Positions 1-8,752 are shown, counted from the stretch's first letter. The stretch is 64,000 nt of DNA from SLSG01 sp964477035 (GCA_964477035.1 CAYZCW010000005.1:1-64000); one strand, 5' to 3'. Numbers and translations are program-made. Notes: generated by a model not told the origin, from the sequence alone.

Positions 1-227
1 TAATAGGGGAACAGGGCATATTCCGGGTTTTTCCGTCCGGCCGTCAGTCCCCCGTTGCTGGAGATGAACATCCAGTGGTTGGCATCACTGACCACGCTCA
101 TGAAAAACGGGCGCATGGCATCGTGGTTGCTGATCCTGAAGAATGTTTCGCCCTCGTGTTCAACGACCTCCAATGCCACTTTTTTGTTTTTATCCGCCGC
201 TGCGAAATCTGTCTCTGTCCTGATCAT
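1..227 (-). CDS. Partial CDS: N-terminus of a GH94/GH149-like glycan phosphorylase (tentative)
   Basis: Only the first 75 residues are in the window; the gene continues past the left edge. It starts at the ATG whose complement is at 225-227 and has no signal peptide, so the product should be cytoplasmic. The fragment contains MRPFFMSVVSDANHWMFISS followed by NGGLTAGRKNPEYALFPYY, which I recognise from large Bacteroidota proteins annotated as cellobiose-phosphorylase-like (GH94/GH149 type). Such enzymes phosphorolyse short beta-glucans in the cytoplasm. It is the last visible gene of a minus-strand set and sits 69 bp after the GH16 laminarinase, which fits a role in using laminari-oligosaccharides. 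The family call is from memory of the motif and the context, since the catalytic region lies outside the window. Confidence 0.45.
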   Translation of the reverse strand, partial: MIRTETDFAAADKNKKVALEVVEHEGETFFRISNHDAMRPFFMSVVSDANHWMFISSNGGLTAGRKNPEYALFPY

Positions 228-296
228 CTTGTATCTTTCAATCAATAACGGAAAACCCCAGGCCGGGCATAAACGCCCAGGCCGGGCCACAATGAT

Positions 297-1130
297 TTAG
301 TCTGCCCTGTCATAAACCCTCACGTAGTCCACGATCATTCTTTGCGGGAATGGGGTCTGCGCCGTGGGAAACCCTACATAATTGCCGCCAACTGCCACGT
401 TGAGGATGATGAAAAAAGGCTGGTCATACACCCATTCCCCGGGCACATCCGTATTGCGGATGCGCTGGTACAGGTAATCATCCACGAAGAAGTCGATCTT
501 GTCCTCATCCCATTCAATGGCATACACGTGGTAGTCCGTATCAAACCTTCCGTTTCTCAGGGAATAGCTCCCGGAAACCGGGTTTCCGCCCGAATAGCCG
601 GGTCCGTGAATGGACCCGTGGATGATGTGGGGCTCCTGCCCCCTGAGCTCCATGATGTCTATCTCACCGCAACGGGGCCAGCCGACGGCATCGATATTGT
701 CTCCCAGCATCCAGAATGCCGGCCACAGTCCGGGTCCGTACGGGGTTTTCAGCCGGGCTTCAAAGCGTCCGTATTGCTTTGAAAACAAGCCCTGGGTCTT
801 GATCCTGCCCGAGGTGAAGCTGTTGCCATCCCGGATCGCGGTGATGACCAGGTTTCCGTTCCCGTCCATTGACACATTCCAGGGATCGTTGGTGTAGCTC
901 TGAAGCTCCTGGTTTCCCCATCCATTATCCCCCGTGCCCAGGTCGAACGTCCATTTTGTTGCGTCAGGCAGGGTGCCTGCGGCGCCGTCGAATTCGTCGC
1001 TCCACACCAGCTGCCAGTTGCGTTCCTCCAGTTTCTGAAAGTCGTCCCGTTCGCATCCCACAAAGGCCGTCAGGGACAGCAGCAGGAAGGATGGGATGTA
1101 CACAGCCAAATACCTGTTTGTTGTTTTCAT
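297..1130 (-). CDS. GH16 endo-beta-1,3-glucanase (laminarinase), lipoprotein
   Basis: This 277-residue protein begins with a lipoprotein signal ending in the lipobox LTAFVGC (Cys26), so it is probably anchored in the outer membrane. The GH16 fold starts at about residue 40 (LVWSDEFDG). The catalytic signature GEIDIME lies at about 155-161, with E156 as the likely nucleophile, D158 assisting and E161 as acid/base. KWTFDLGTGDNGWGNQELQ and GLWPAFWMLG are typical of the laminarinase branch. I chose the ATG at 1130 because it gives a clean signal peptide; a start further upstream adds 31 residues of non-signal sequence. It should cleave beta-1,3-glucan at the surface. It follows the glycan-binding lipoprotein by 61 bp in the same minus-strand operon. 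Confidence 0.93.
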   Translation of the reverse strand: MKTTNRYLAVYIPSFLLLSLTAFVGCERDDFQKLEERNWQLVWSDEFDGAAGTLPDATKWTFDLGTGDNGWGNQELQSYTNDPWNVSMDGNGNLVITAIRDGNSFTSGRIKTQGLFSKQYGRFEARLKTPYGPGLWPAFWMLGDNIDAVGWPRCGEIDIMELRGQEPHIIHGSIHGPGYSGGNPVSGSYSLRNGRFDTDYHVYAIEWDEDKIDFFVDDYLYQRIRNTDVPGEWVYDQPFFIILNVAVGGNYVGFPTAQTPFPQRMIVDYVRVYDRAD

Positions 1131-1191
1131 ATATCGTGTTGTTTTTATACCCGCAATGAACCCGGCCTGTCGGTCTCCGGCCGTGCCGCGT

Positions 1192-2580
1192 TTAGTTCCT
1201 GTAGAAATAGATGTTGTCGGCATAGAATGCCGGAATGTTGCCGTTCACATCGACAAAGATGATCTGCGCCAGGTTGGCCCGGTTGGTTAAGCCCGCGAAC
1301 TGGGAGAACGGGATATCCAGGCTGATCCATTGCTGGGCCTGTGCGACCGAGATACTTCGGGTGAAGACCCCGGTGCCGCCCGTTCCAAAGTCGACCAGTT
1401 CAATTCTGAACTGGGCCGTTGAAGTCAACGCATTGGGCAGGTAGATGTCCACATGCAGGTGGGTCATGGTCGTGGCGTTGACGACGGGCGAACTGAACTC
1501 GATCCCCACAAAATTGAAATCCGTGTAGTGGAGGATGTGGTCCCCGCCCACTTGGAAGTCGGCCGAAAGCGTCGTCTGGTAAGGCGCCCAGTAGCCATTG
1601 TAATAATTGACGGGCACGTTCTGGTAATGGTCGCTGAATACCGAGATCACATTGGCCGGGTCGCGATTGGGCTGCGGGGCGAAAACAAACGACCCGACCG
1701 ACTCAATGGTCAGTGACCCGGCCGTTTCAACCTCTCCCACCCGGGCCGTGATCTCTGCTGTTCCGGGTCCGCCGGTGACGGCCACCATTCCGTTTTCATC
1801 CACCGTGGCAATGGCTGGATTGGACGAGCTGAATTCAAAATAGGCCGGGGCGATGTTCACCGCCTGGTTGATCCCCGTAGGCATGTTGAATATGGACGAG
1901 AGGCCGCCGATGGGTTTTGACACCCCGACAAAGGAGGTTTCCACCTGATCCTCCCCGTTCAGAATGGCAAACTGCGGATGGGCAATGGTACCGAGTTTTT
2001 CAAACTTCACCTCATCGATCCAGAAGGTGTACCCTTTCCCGTCCATATTCCCGGCGGAATAATAGAACAAACCGCGTTCGGAGGTGAGTCTGGCGGGGTC
2101 CGGGATGGGGATGATGTATTTTTTCCAGCCTGTGCCGATGGTCGTTCCCTGCAAAGTCACCACGTATTTGTTCGGGCCCAGGTCGTTTCCGAATCCCAGC
2201 TCCCCGATCGTGGCGGACTGGGAGGCCTTTGCCCAGAAAGTCAGGGCGTTGTAACCGGAAAGGTCCCTGGGTACGTCCGCAAAAAACACGCCCCCGGCAT
2301 AGGACCCCCTGGGGTCGTTGGCATCAGGCACCTCAAACCTCATGGAGGCGGCAGAGTTGTTATACGTCACCTTGTTGTCGACATCGAAGGCCGTGGGAAC
2401 CGATCCGCCAAAGGCCGCGTAGTTCAGGCCCGCGCTGAACCCGTCGATAAACACTTCCGGGTTGTCGGGGAAGGTGGCTCCGTCCAGGTCGCTGGTATCC
2501 CGCTCGCAACCAGAGATAAACACCAACAACAGCCAGGCCGGCAGGAGCTTCACAAAGGGAATCAAAATATGTGGTTTCAT
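1192..2580 (-). CDS. Surface glycan-binding lipoprotein with Ig-like (Big_2) domain
   Basis: A 462-residue lipoprotein (lipobox LVFISGC, then acidic ERDTSD, as in surface-exposed Bacteroidota lipoproteins). Three parts are visible. Residues about 40-200 form a jelly-roll-like module ending in YTFWIDEVKFEKLG. Residues about 215-300 form a bacterial Ig-like Big_2 domain with SSSNPAIATVDENGMVAVTG. Residues about 305-462 form a second jelly-roll-like module ending in FYADNIYFYRN. There are no catalytic motifs. This layout is typical of the surface glycan-binding proteins that accompany laminarin-degrading GH16 enzymes. It lies between the large GH protein (12 bp gap) and the laminarinase (61 bp gap). 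Binding of beta-1,3-glucan is inferred from context, not from residues. Confidence 0.75.
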   Translation of the reverse strand: MKPHILIPFVKLLPAWLLLVFISGCERDTSDLDGATFPDNPEVFIDGFSAGLNYAAFGGSVPTAFDVDNKVTYNNSAASMRFEVPDANDPRGSYAGGVFFADVPRDLSGYNALTFWAKASQSATIGELGFGNDLGPNKYVVTLQGTTIGTGWKKYIIPIPDPARLTSERGLFYYSAGNMDGKGYTFWIDEVKFEKLGTIAHPQFAILNGEDQVETSFVGVSKPIGGLSSIFNMPTGINQAVNIAPAYFEFSSSNPAIATVDENGMVAVTGGPGTAEITARVGEVETAGSLTIESVGSFVFAPQPNRDPANVISVFSDHYQNVPVNYYNGYWAPYQTTLSADFQVGGDHILHYTDFNFVGIEFSSPVVNATTMTHLHVDIYLPNALTSTAQFRIELVDFGTGGTGVFTRSISVAQAQQWISLDIPFSQFAGLTNRANLAQIIFVDVNGNIPAFYADNIYFYRN

Positions 2581-2592
2581 TTTTTCTGCTTT

Positions 2593-5500
2593 TTAGTTGC
2601 CAATGTTTATCAGGATATAGGTCATGATCTCCCACTCATTGCCATTATCAAACCCAATGGCTTCCGGGTCGGGGACCAGCTGGCCGCTCCCATCCAGAAT
2701 CTGTGTCGGGGAATACCGCGGAGAAAACTGATCCAGGGTGCGGTACTTCCCCCGGATGCCGATGCGGGTATCCGGAAGATCAATCCAGTCCGGCCTTCCC
2801 AGCGTGGTAGACACATCCGCCATCAACTGCAGCGGGAAAGTCAGGTTGAAGTCCCGGTGGTAATCGTACGGACCCCAGTCGTTGATCCGGACAAAGGAAT
2901 TGAGCACCACCTGGCGGTAGATCATGCGCAGGTCCATCCCAAAACGGCTGATGGTCCGGTCATCGCTTCCGTTGGCCTGGGCGTCCCCCCCATAAATATT
3001 GGCAATGAAGCCGAAATCTTTGGTGGGCTTGGACACCAGCCGGGCGTGGACCTCCCACAAATCCTTCGCCGGCGGAGAACCCGGAAAGGCAAAAGTAGTA
3101 CGGCCGTCGGGCAGGATCCCGATGGCGGCATCCATGGTGGTGGGCAGATGGCGGTAGACAAAGCCCAGGCTCATGGCAAAGCCGGCGTCTTCCGACCGGT
3201 CGCTGTCCCAGTTGTACATCCAGGTGCCAGGGGTGGGGTCATACGTGAACAGGATCTCGCCCGAGACCTGTTCCCTGTTGGCCCGCACGACAAACGGGTC
3301 CGTGAGAATATTCCTGGGCCGGCCGGGGGCGGGAACGGTGCCTGGGATGGGGCCTTCCAGGGGCTTTTGCCATAAAAAGTTCGGGGCCACCTGGAGGTTG
3401 CCCATGGTGTAGGCAAAACCTGTCAGGAAGTTCATCTGGTTGCCGCTGCCGCTGTCTTTCAGCCGCCATCCGGTGAAGGTCAGGGTCTGATCCGCTCCGC
3501 CCTGGGCGACCAGGCCCTTGATGGCCGACTGCGCATACCAGTTGAAGCGCCCCCCCGTATAGGTCAGTTTGATCTTGCCGCCCCAGGTATCTTCCGGTTT
3601 GATCTGGTCGACGTACACATTCTCTGCGCCACCCTCTTCTCTGTAAAGCTGGAATTCCCGTCCCTGCAAAGGCTGCCCGGCCCAGATCCCGCCAAGGTCC
3701 ACCTCAAACCTGCCAAGCGCCCTGTTCGCATGCAGGGTCACGCGCCGGGTTTTGGGCTGAGGTATTGCAAAGGAGCTCTCGGTCAGCCCCAGCTGATCCA
3801 GGTCTTCATGGTAGATCGCGGTCATGTCGAAGCCGGCCAGCGCCCTGCTGTATTTCAGCAAGAGGGCCGGGTTTGCCCCCCACCATAACTGGGGACCGAA
3901 GGCCAGCTTCAGTCCTTTAAGCTGCCTTTTGCCTTCCACCTCAAACCCGAAAGGAGCAATGCCGTTATACAGGTCGATATTGGGACCGTAGTTGGCCTCG
4001 GGATACAGGCCGAAGAAGTCCCCTTCATACCCCCAGTGATACCGTCCGGTCCGGTAAAAACCATCCAGGTTAAACCATTTGTGGTCCCACTGGTAACTGG
4101 CACGGTACACCTGGACCCTGTTCAGAGACTCCAGCCTCACATTGCCGTCGTCGCTGTTCACCTCCACGGGGCGGCCCCTGTTTTCATAAAAAATCTGGTC
4201 GATGGGGTTCTGGGCGACGTTTCCCAGGACGTTGAACTCGATGTGGCCGCGAAAATTGGGGGTTGGGTTGGCCTCAAATCCCACATACAGGGACTGCATA
4301 TTGTCGAATCCAAGCTGGTCCGGGTAGGTCTGGTTTCCCGGGATGGGATCCTCCGGGGTGGTAATCAGGCTGCCTCCGGTATTGAAGGTGGACAGCCCGA
4401 GGGAAAACCGGCTCACCCGAATGATGCGTGTCCTCTCAGCTTCCAGGGCCGCCCTGTCCCCCCTTGCCTGGAGAAAAGCCTCTCCCAGCTTGATGCCGTC
4501 GAAATGTGCCCTGATGGTCGCCAGGGTGGTTCCCTCCTGGTATGGGTTCAGCTCGTGGGCCTCCTTCAGTGCATAATAGGCCGCTCTTGGAAACAGCTGA
4601 TAAAAGCCCGCGACAGAGGTCGGCCCCTTGGCGCAAATGCCGAACCACTCCTCGTTCATGTTGTTTTCGCCCGGGATGTGGTCGAATGCGTACCCCCCAT
4701 TCTCCCAGGAGGCATTGGTGTCGTGCACATCCAGACCTTCCGTCTGGCCAAATTTCCACCAGCCATCGCTGAACTGAAAAGTAAAACCGCCGATGGAATT
4801 CTGGGCTTTTCCGAGGCCCGCGGCATTTTCATATATCTCCCTCCAGTTGGCCACATTGTATCTCGCCTGCTCCCGCTGGGCTTCTTCCATAGTAACGGCG
4901 TTGAAGGCATCCGACCCGAATTCGGTCAGCAGGATGGGTTTCCCGTATTCCGCTTCCACCCGGTCAAACATGTCGGTGAAGGAAACGCCCCGGTACACGT
5001 TCACCCCGAAAATATCCACATCGGGGCATTCTTCCGCAATGATGTCCAGAAACAACAAGTCCCCGTTGCACAAGGCCACGGGGCGGCCGGGGTCGATGGC
5101 CTTCATGGCGAGGGAGGCCTGGTTGAAAAGCTTGTACATGTGCCGGGCCCGGATGGTGGACTGCCTGTCGGCCATGGGAATATCTTCCGTTTCGGCTCCG
5201 CCCCAAAAGAGGCCGTAGTTGTTTTCATTCCCCAGCAAGTACAAAAGCAGCCCCGGGGTGTCTTTGTATTCTGCGGCCAGCTCCGTGACTTCCCGAAGCA
5301 GAAGCTCCACGGTCCGCGGATCGGAATACTCGGTATTGGCCACCCACGCCCCGTCCAGGGTCAGCCCATAGCGGCCAAAAGAGTGGTTGAGCATGGTATA
5401 GATGCCATAGGTTTCATAGATATACTCTATCCACTTGGGCTGGATCCCCGTATACACGCGAATGGCATTCACCCCCATGTTTTGCAGCAAAGACATCTCA

Positions 5501-5727
5501 TCATCCAGCGCCTTCCGGATGAAATCATCCGGTTCGTTCCACAAACTATAGGCATAGTTTGTCCCTATCGGGAAGTAGTCCCAGTTCATGCCGTTGACCA
5601 TGAACGGTTCGCCCCGGACCTGAAGCCGCCAGCCGTCCTCCCTTTTCTCCACCTCCACTGCGCCGGATTGCGCAAAAAGGCCTGAGGAAACGACTAACAG
5701 GAGCACAATAATTGACAGTTGTTTCAT
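2593..5727 (-). CDS. Clan-A (GH2/GH5-like) TIM-barrel hydrolase fused to a C-terminal beta-barrel-like region
   Basis: A 1044-residue exported protein with a signal peptide ending near SSGLFAQ (residue 20). Residues about 30-400 form a clan-A glycosidase barrel: GVNAIRVYTG at about 85-94, LLYLLGNENNYG with candidate acid/base E168, and PILLTEFGSD with candidate nucleophile E269. From about residue 437 the character changes to repeated amphipathic beta strands with aromatic girdles (for example YRASYQWDHKWFNLDGFYRT and FAMSLGFVYRHL), resembling a porin or other outer-membrane barrel. The chain ends ILINIGN, which is not the usual terminal aromatic. It is the first gene of a minus-strand operon with a glycan-binding lipoprotein and a laminarinase, so a beta-glucan substrate is likely. 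The exact GH family is unclear to me. Confidence 0.7.
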   Translation of the reverse strand: MKQLSIIVLLLVVSSGLFAQSGAVEVEKREDGWRLQVRGEPFMVNGMNWDYFPIGTNYAYSLWNEPDDFIRKALDDEMSLLQNMGVNAIRVYTGIQPKWIEYIYETYGIYTMLNHSFGRYGLTLDGAWVANTEYSDPRTVELLLREVTELAAEYKDTPGLLLYLLGNENNYGLFWGGAETEDIPMADRQSTIRARHMYKLFNQASLAMKAIDPGRPVALCNGDLLFLDIIAEECPDVDIFGVNVYRGVSFTDMFDRVEAEYGKPILLTEFGSDAFNAVTMEEAQREQARYNVANWREIYENAAGLGKAQNSIGGFTFQFSDGWWKFGQTEGLDVHDTNASWENGGYAFDHIPGENNMNEEWFGICAKGPTSVAGFYQLFPRAAYYALKEAHELNPYQEGTTLATIRAHFDGIKLGEAFLQARGDRAALEAERTRIIRVSRFSLGLSTFNTGGSLITTPEDPIPGNQTYPDQLGFDNMQSLYVGFEANPTPNFRGHIEFNVLGNVAQNPIDQIFYENRGRPVEVNSDDGNVRLESLNRVQVYRASYQWDHKWFNLDGFYRTGRYHWGYEGDFFGLYPEANYGPNIDLYNGIAPFGFEVEGKRQLKGLKLAFGPQLWWGANPALLLKYSRALAGFDMTAIYHEDLDQLGLTESSFAIPQPKTRRVTLHANRALGRFEVDLGGIWAGQPLQGREFQLYREEGGAENVYVDQIKPEDTWGGKIKLTYTGGRFNWYAQSAIKGLVAQGGADQTLTFTGWRLKDSGSGNQMNFLTGFAYTMGNLQVAPNFLWQKPLEGPIPGTVPAPGRPRNILTDPFVVRANREQVSGEILFTYDPTPGTWMYNWDSDRSEDAGFAMSLGFVYRHLPTTMDAAIGILPDGRTTFAFPGSPPAKDLWEVHARLVSKPTKDFGFIANIYGGDAQANGSDDRTISRFGMDLRMIYRQVVLNSFVRINDWGPYDYHRDFNLTFPLQLMADVSTTLGRPDWIDLPDTRIGIRGKYRTLDQFSPRYSPTQILDGSGQLVPDPEAIGFDNGNEWEIMTYILINIGN

Positions 5728-5810
5728 TTGGCTTGAGATTAATGGGTAAAACAGCGAGAATGCCTCTTTTTGGAAATTTTCGATAATATAGGGAGGTTTC
5801 TGCCGGAAAT

Positions 5811-5831
5811 TGTATATACATCACATATACA
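5811..5831. promoter_or_regulatory. Inverted repeat upstream of the laminarin operon (candidate operator)
   Basis: TGTATAT and ATATACA are perfect complements separated by 7 bases, 84 bp upstream of the start at 5727. A related GTGTATATA stretch lies near 5940. The intergenic region (5728-5973) holds no gene that I can see and no clear TAnnTTTG box on the minus strand. Operator function is inferred only from symmetry and position. Confidence 0.3.
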
Positions 5832-5973
5832 CAGGCCTGACACCCCGGGCTATGGCCTGAGCGTCAAACCACATCAGGCTGTCAGAGAGGGTTTTGCGGG
5901 CACAGCATTCTCATTCGGAACGAAAACGTCCGAACCCCTCGTGTATATATTAAATCAATAGGGTGATCCGGTC

Positions 5974-7134
5974 TTACCGGGAAAGGCCTGAGCCGGACGG
6001 AGAGGCTGAAGCCTGGAAGAAGTAGATCTCCGACAGGGACTTCACCGAACGGTCTGCATAGAAGTCGGACGGATGAAAAATCCGGTAATATCCGCCGTCC
6101 ATCGGATTCTCAGGCACCGCAAGGATCGGGAACACCTGATCTGCCCGGTTGAACAGCTCGCTGAAACTGAAGACCGCCCTGTACCCGTCCATCCCGGCAA
6201 AGCACACCAGTCCGTGGCGGTTCCGGTTGGCGTCAGCAAATGCCTCTTCCATCCCCAGCGCCACATCCAGCCGGGGTCCTTCAAAGTATTTCGTCGGATG
6301 GTGCCCCATCCCCATCCCGTAAAAAGTAGCATGGTAGCGGACCGGTGCCGCGGTCACCTCCCCGGGCAGCACCTCCAGCACCCCCGCCCCTCCGGGCAGG
6401 CCGGTCCCGCCTTCCTGCCCTGAGGCATTGTCAGAGGCAATCCGGACGGACGGGCTGTGCATGTGTTCCAGTTCCCGGTCGATCGGATAATCCTTCTGAT
6501 CAAAAGACCGCACCGTGATCCTCACCGGGTTCTCCAGCGTCCTCCAGGCAAACAGGTCCCCGGCCGACACCAGTGTCCACTTTTCCCTGACCGGGTAATC
6601 CACCTCCTGCCTGTAAGGAACGATGGGCGCCATCTCCGTGGCAATCATGATCTGGTGCGGATTGATCGTGTGGAAGATCTCCGACCAGCTGAACACGACG
6701 GTTTCCCCCTGGTCGTTTTCCACGACCACATACAGGTCGATGGCCGGTCGGAACGCCTCTGCATTTTTTTTGTCCTGATTGAAGGGATGCAGCAGGTCAA
6801 ACAGAGAGTACCCCCGGTACCGGTAAGAGCCAATGAACCCGGCTCCCGTATCCTGGTGGTAACGGGCCTCCTTGATGAACACCTCCCTTTTGTAATGATT
6901 GTTCAGGTCCACCTTGCCCGGACCCTTCACCTCCCCGTCCACTTCCAGTTCTCCCGCCACCAGGCTGACCTCATCGGTCTGGTGGTACAGGCTGTTGCCG
7001 TCCTGCGCCATGGCCTTGCTGGCCCCGGTAATGGCATCCGCCCAGGATTCCGGGATGAGGCTGCAGGAACCCAGGGTTATGAGGCAGGCGGCAAGCGCCA
7101 GTGATTTGAGGGCAAGCGGGGTCTGTGCTTTCAT
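5974..7134 (-). CDS. Lipoprotein with two sulfite-oxidase (molybdopterin-binding) fold-like halves
   Basis: This 386-residue lipoprotein (lipobox CLITLGSC) starts at the ATG at 7134, just before its signal peptide. After residue 45 it resembles the oxidoreductase molybdopterin-binding fold: VAGELEVDGEVKGPGKVDL, then YRGYSLFDLL, VVVENDQGETVVFSWSEIF and IMIATEMAPIV. The second half repeats the pattern: VCFAGMDGYRAVFSFSELF and FPILAVPENPM, followed by a closing SVKSLSEIYFFQ strand. The Cys that binds molybdenum in sulfite oxidases is not apparent, because the only non-lipobox Cys is in GLVCFAG. Ligand or non-redox binding is therefore as likely as catalysis. It is transcribed away from a ModE-like HTH gene, which supports a molybdenum or tungsten connection. 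Confidence 0.55.
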   Translation of the reverse strand: MKAQTPLALKSLALAACLITLGSCSLIPESWADAITGASKAMAQDGNSLYHQTDEVSLVAGELEVDGEVKGPGKVDLNNHYKREVFIKEARYHQDTGAGFIGSYRYRGYSLFDLLHPFNQDKKNAEAFRPAIDLYVVVENDQGETVVFSWSEIFHTINPHQIMIATEMAPIVPYRQEVDYPVREKWTLVSAGDLFAWRTLENPVRITVRSFDQKDYPIDRELEHMHSPSVRIASDNASGQEGGTGLPGGAGVLEVLPGEVTAAPVRYHATFYGMGMGHHPTKYFEGPRLDVALGMEEAFADANRNRHGLVCFAGMDGYRAVFSFSELFNRADQVFPILAVPENPMDGGYYRIFHPSDFYADRSVKSLSEIYFFQASASPSGSGLSR

Positions 7135-7251
7135 TGTCGATAGGTGTTTTTTACAACTCGCAAAGATGCAACAAATCCCTGAATCCTCCGACGACAATAA
7201 TTACGAAACCCGGCCGGGGCGGCACAACCGGGAAAACTCCGGGAAAATATT

Positions 7252-7259
7252 TATCATTG
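7252..7259 (+). promoter_or_regulatory. Near-consensus -7 box for the ModE-like gene
   Basis: TATCATTG differs from the Bacteroidota -7 consensus TAnnTTTG at one base and lies 60 bp before the ATG at 7319. On the other strand, CATCTTTG at 7161-7168 (complement) is a similar near-match for the divergent lipoprotein. No clear -33 box is seen for either. Confidence 0.3.
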
Positions 7260-7318
7260 CACAACGGCCGGACTGGCCGGGAAGGGCATCGGCTGGAAGG
7301 ACACTGACACAAAACAAT

Positions 7319-7708
7319 ATGGGCACAGAACAACAAAACAAGCCACCGGCATTCCGGCTCAATTTCAAATGCTGGATCGAGCGGACGGGTGGGGAAAGCA
7401 TCCTGGGAGAGGGCAAGTGGCAGCTCTTAAAGGCCATCCGGGCCACCGGCTCCCTGAAGGCCGCGGCCGAACAAATGGGGTTCGCTTACCGCCAGACCTG
7501 GGAGAACCTGAAAATCATCGAAAAACGGCTGGGCTTCAAGCTCATCGAAAAGACCCGCGGAGGAGCCGATGGGGGTCATACCACCTTGACCCGGGAGGGG
7601 GAAATGATCGTGGCCTTCTTCGACAAGCTGTACGACGAGATCGAACCCGGGCTGCAAAGGCATTTCGAAAAAATGGTGCGGGAGCTGGAAGAGATACGCC
7701 CGCGCTGA
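7319..7708 (+). CDS. ModE-type winged-helix transcriptional regulator (HTH domain only)
   Basis: A 129-residue protein matching the N-terminal DNA-binding domain of ModE (COG2005). It contains ILGEGKWQLLKAIRATGSLK (residues about 22-41), then AAAEQMGFAYRQTWENLKII with the recognition helix, and GGADGGHTTLTREGEMIVAF in the wing. The C-terminal TOBE/MOP domains that bind molybdate in full-length ModE (about 260 residues) are absent, so it must sense something else or act as a simple DNA-binding protein. The ATG at 7319 was chosen because it gives the normal short N-terminus. It is divergent from the sulfite-oxidase-fold lipoprotein across 184 bp, which is its most likely target. Confidence 0.85.
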   Translation: MGTEQQNKPPAFRLNFKCWIERTGGESILGEGKWQLLKAIRATGSLKAAAEQMGFAYRQTWENLKIIEKRLGFKLIEKTRGGADGGHTTLTREGEMIVAFFDKLYDEIEPGLQRHFEKMVRELEEIRPR

Positions 7709-7783
7709 ATGAAAGGATGCCTGAACCCAGGCCGGGGAGCGGGAAATTCCAGGGCCAGGGAGGACCGCCTGCTCCCTTCGGAA

Positions 7784-8632
7784 TTAAAACACCCCCCTTG
7801 ACCTCACCAGGGCCTTCCCGTGCATGCTCAGCACCGGGATGGGTGCGTGATTCACCATTTGTTGGGCATAGGGCCCCAGGTAAACGTTCCGGGCGGCATA
7901 TTCCTGTTCCGTCATGATGGAGATCAAATCGGCGTCAACCCGACGCGCATATTCGATGGTTGCCGTGGTGATGTTTTCGCAGACCTCCTCGTGGGTGACC
8001 AGGCGAAGACCCGCCTCACGGACAAGACGGTGGGCCTCGCGCGCGCTGTTTTTCACCTTCTCTTTCACCGCATGAATGTCGTCGCTGAATAAGGACAACA
8101 CATGCACCCCGGCATCAAAGTGACGGGCAAGATCCAGGGTGAAAGGCACTTTCTGGCCGGTCTCCAGGGTGTTGTCAATGGGGATCACCACCGTTTTCAC
8201 AGGCCGTTCCACCGGGAAGCCTTGCCGGACGGTAATCACGGGTGTAAGGCAGGTGGATACAACCCGGTACCCCCTGGACCCCATCCAGAACTCTTCAAAG
8301 CCCGACAGACCATGTGCTCCCACCACCACCAGCCAGGCATCCGCGTACCGGGCCAGGTTGGCAATCTCCTCATGAACCTTGCCCTGCTTTACCGTAAACT
8401 CAACGGGACCCCGGAAGTCCCCCCTGTGTCTGGCAACCAGATCTTCAAACTGCTCCATGACGGGCTCCGGACCTTTTGGCACTTCGGCCTTCTGCGGCAC
8501 CTCATAATCCAGGTGTTTTTGCACATTGACCAACAACAGGCCGCTGTCTGTCTTTTCTGCCAGCTGTGCGGCATAGCGAAATGCAAGCACCGATGTATTT
8601 GAAAAATCAATGCCCGTGACGATCCTTTTCAT
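7784..8632 (-). CDS. Tandem-domain universal stress protein (UspA family)
   Basis: A 282-residue cytoplasmic protein with two Usp domains. The first starts MKRIVTGIDFSNTSVLAFRY and includes WLVVVGAHGLSGFEEFWMGS, the G-x2-G-x9-G(S/T)-type nucleotide-binding loop. The second starts near TVVIPIDNTLETG and ends ARNVYLGPYAQQMVNHAPIP, with a less canonical loop (DLISIMTEQEYAARN). Two-domain Usp proteins of about 280 residues are common in Bacteroidota and are linked to stress or growth arrest. It is a single gene, convergent with the ModE-like gene. A promoter box lies about 90 bp upstream. Confidence 0.9.
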   Translation of the reverse strand: MKRIVTGIDFSNTSVLAFRYAAQLAEKTDSGLLLVNVQKHLDYEVPQKAEVPKGPEPVMEQFEDLVARHRGDFRGPVEFTVKQGKVHEEIANLARYADAWLVVVGAHGLSGFEEFWMGSRGYRVVSTCLTPVITVRQGFPVERPVKTVVIPIDNTLETGQKVPFTLDLARHFDAGVHVLSLFSDDIHAVKEKVKNSAREAHRLVREAGLRLVTHEEVCENITTATIEYARRVDADLISIMTEQEYAARNVYLGPYAQQMVNHAPIPVLSMHGKALVRSRGVF

Positions 8633-8721
8633 GGCTCATTTTTTTAGGCCCGGCCGGCCCGGAGAAAACGGCCGGTCAATGGCCGGTTTTGGCAATAGGG
8701 AAGAAGGACGTGGCATCCATT

Positions 8722-8752
8722 CAAATATAACGAATTCTTTCGGGAAACGAAA
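8722..8752 (-). promoter_or_regulatory. Bacteroidota-type promoter for the universal stress protein gene
   Basis: On the minus strand TATATTTG (8722-8729) matches the -7 consensus TAnnTTTG exactly, with TTTCG about 18 bases upstream as a weak -33 element. The 309-bp gap 8633-8941 holds this promoter and no other gene that I can see. Confidence 0.5.

Noticed and set aside
1..300. Short plus-strand frame at the left edge (55-300)
   Set aside because: It is antisense to the better-supported phosphorylase-like N-terminus and has no recognisable features.
1978..3375. Long open frame on the plus strand over the glycan-binding and GH-barrel genes
   Set aside because: It lies opposite two well-supported genes, has no signal or domain and shows the composition expected of a GC-rich antisense frame. 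The same applies to 4036-5685 (+), 10119-11198 (-), 24758-26413 (-), 31544-32401 (+), 34959-35993 (-), 48558-49949 (+), 59229-60794 (+) and 62029-63897 (-).
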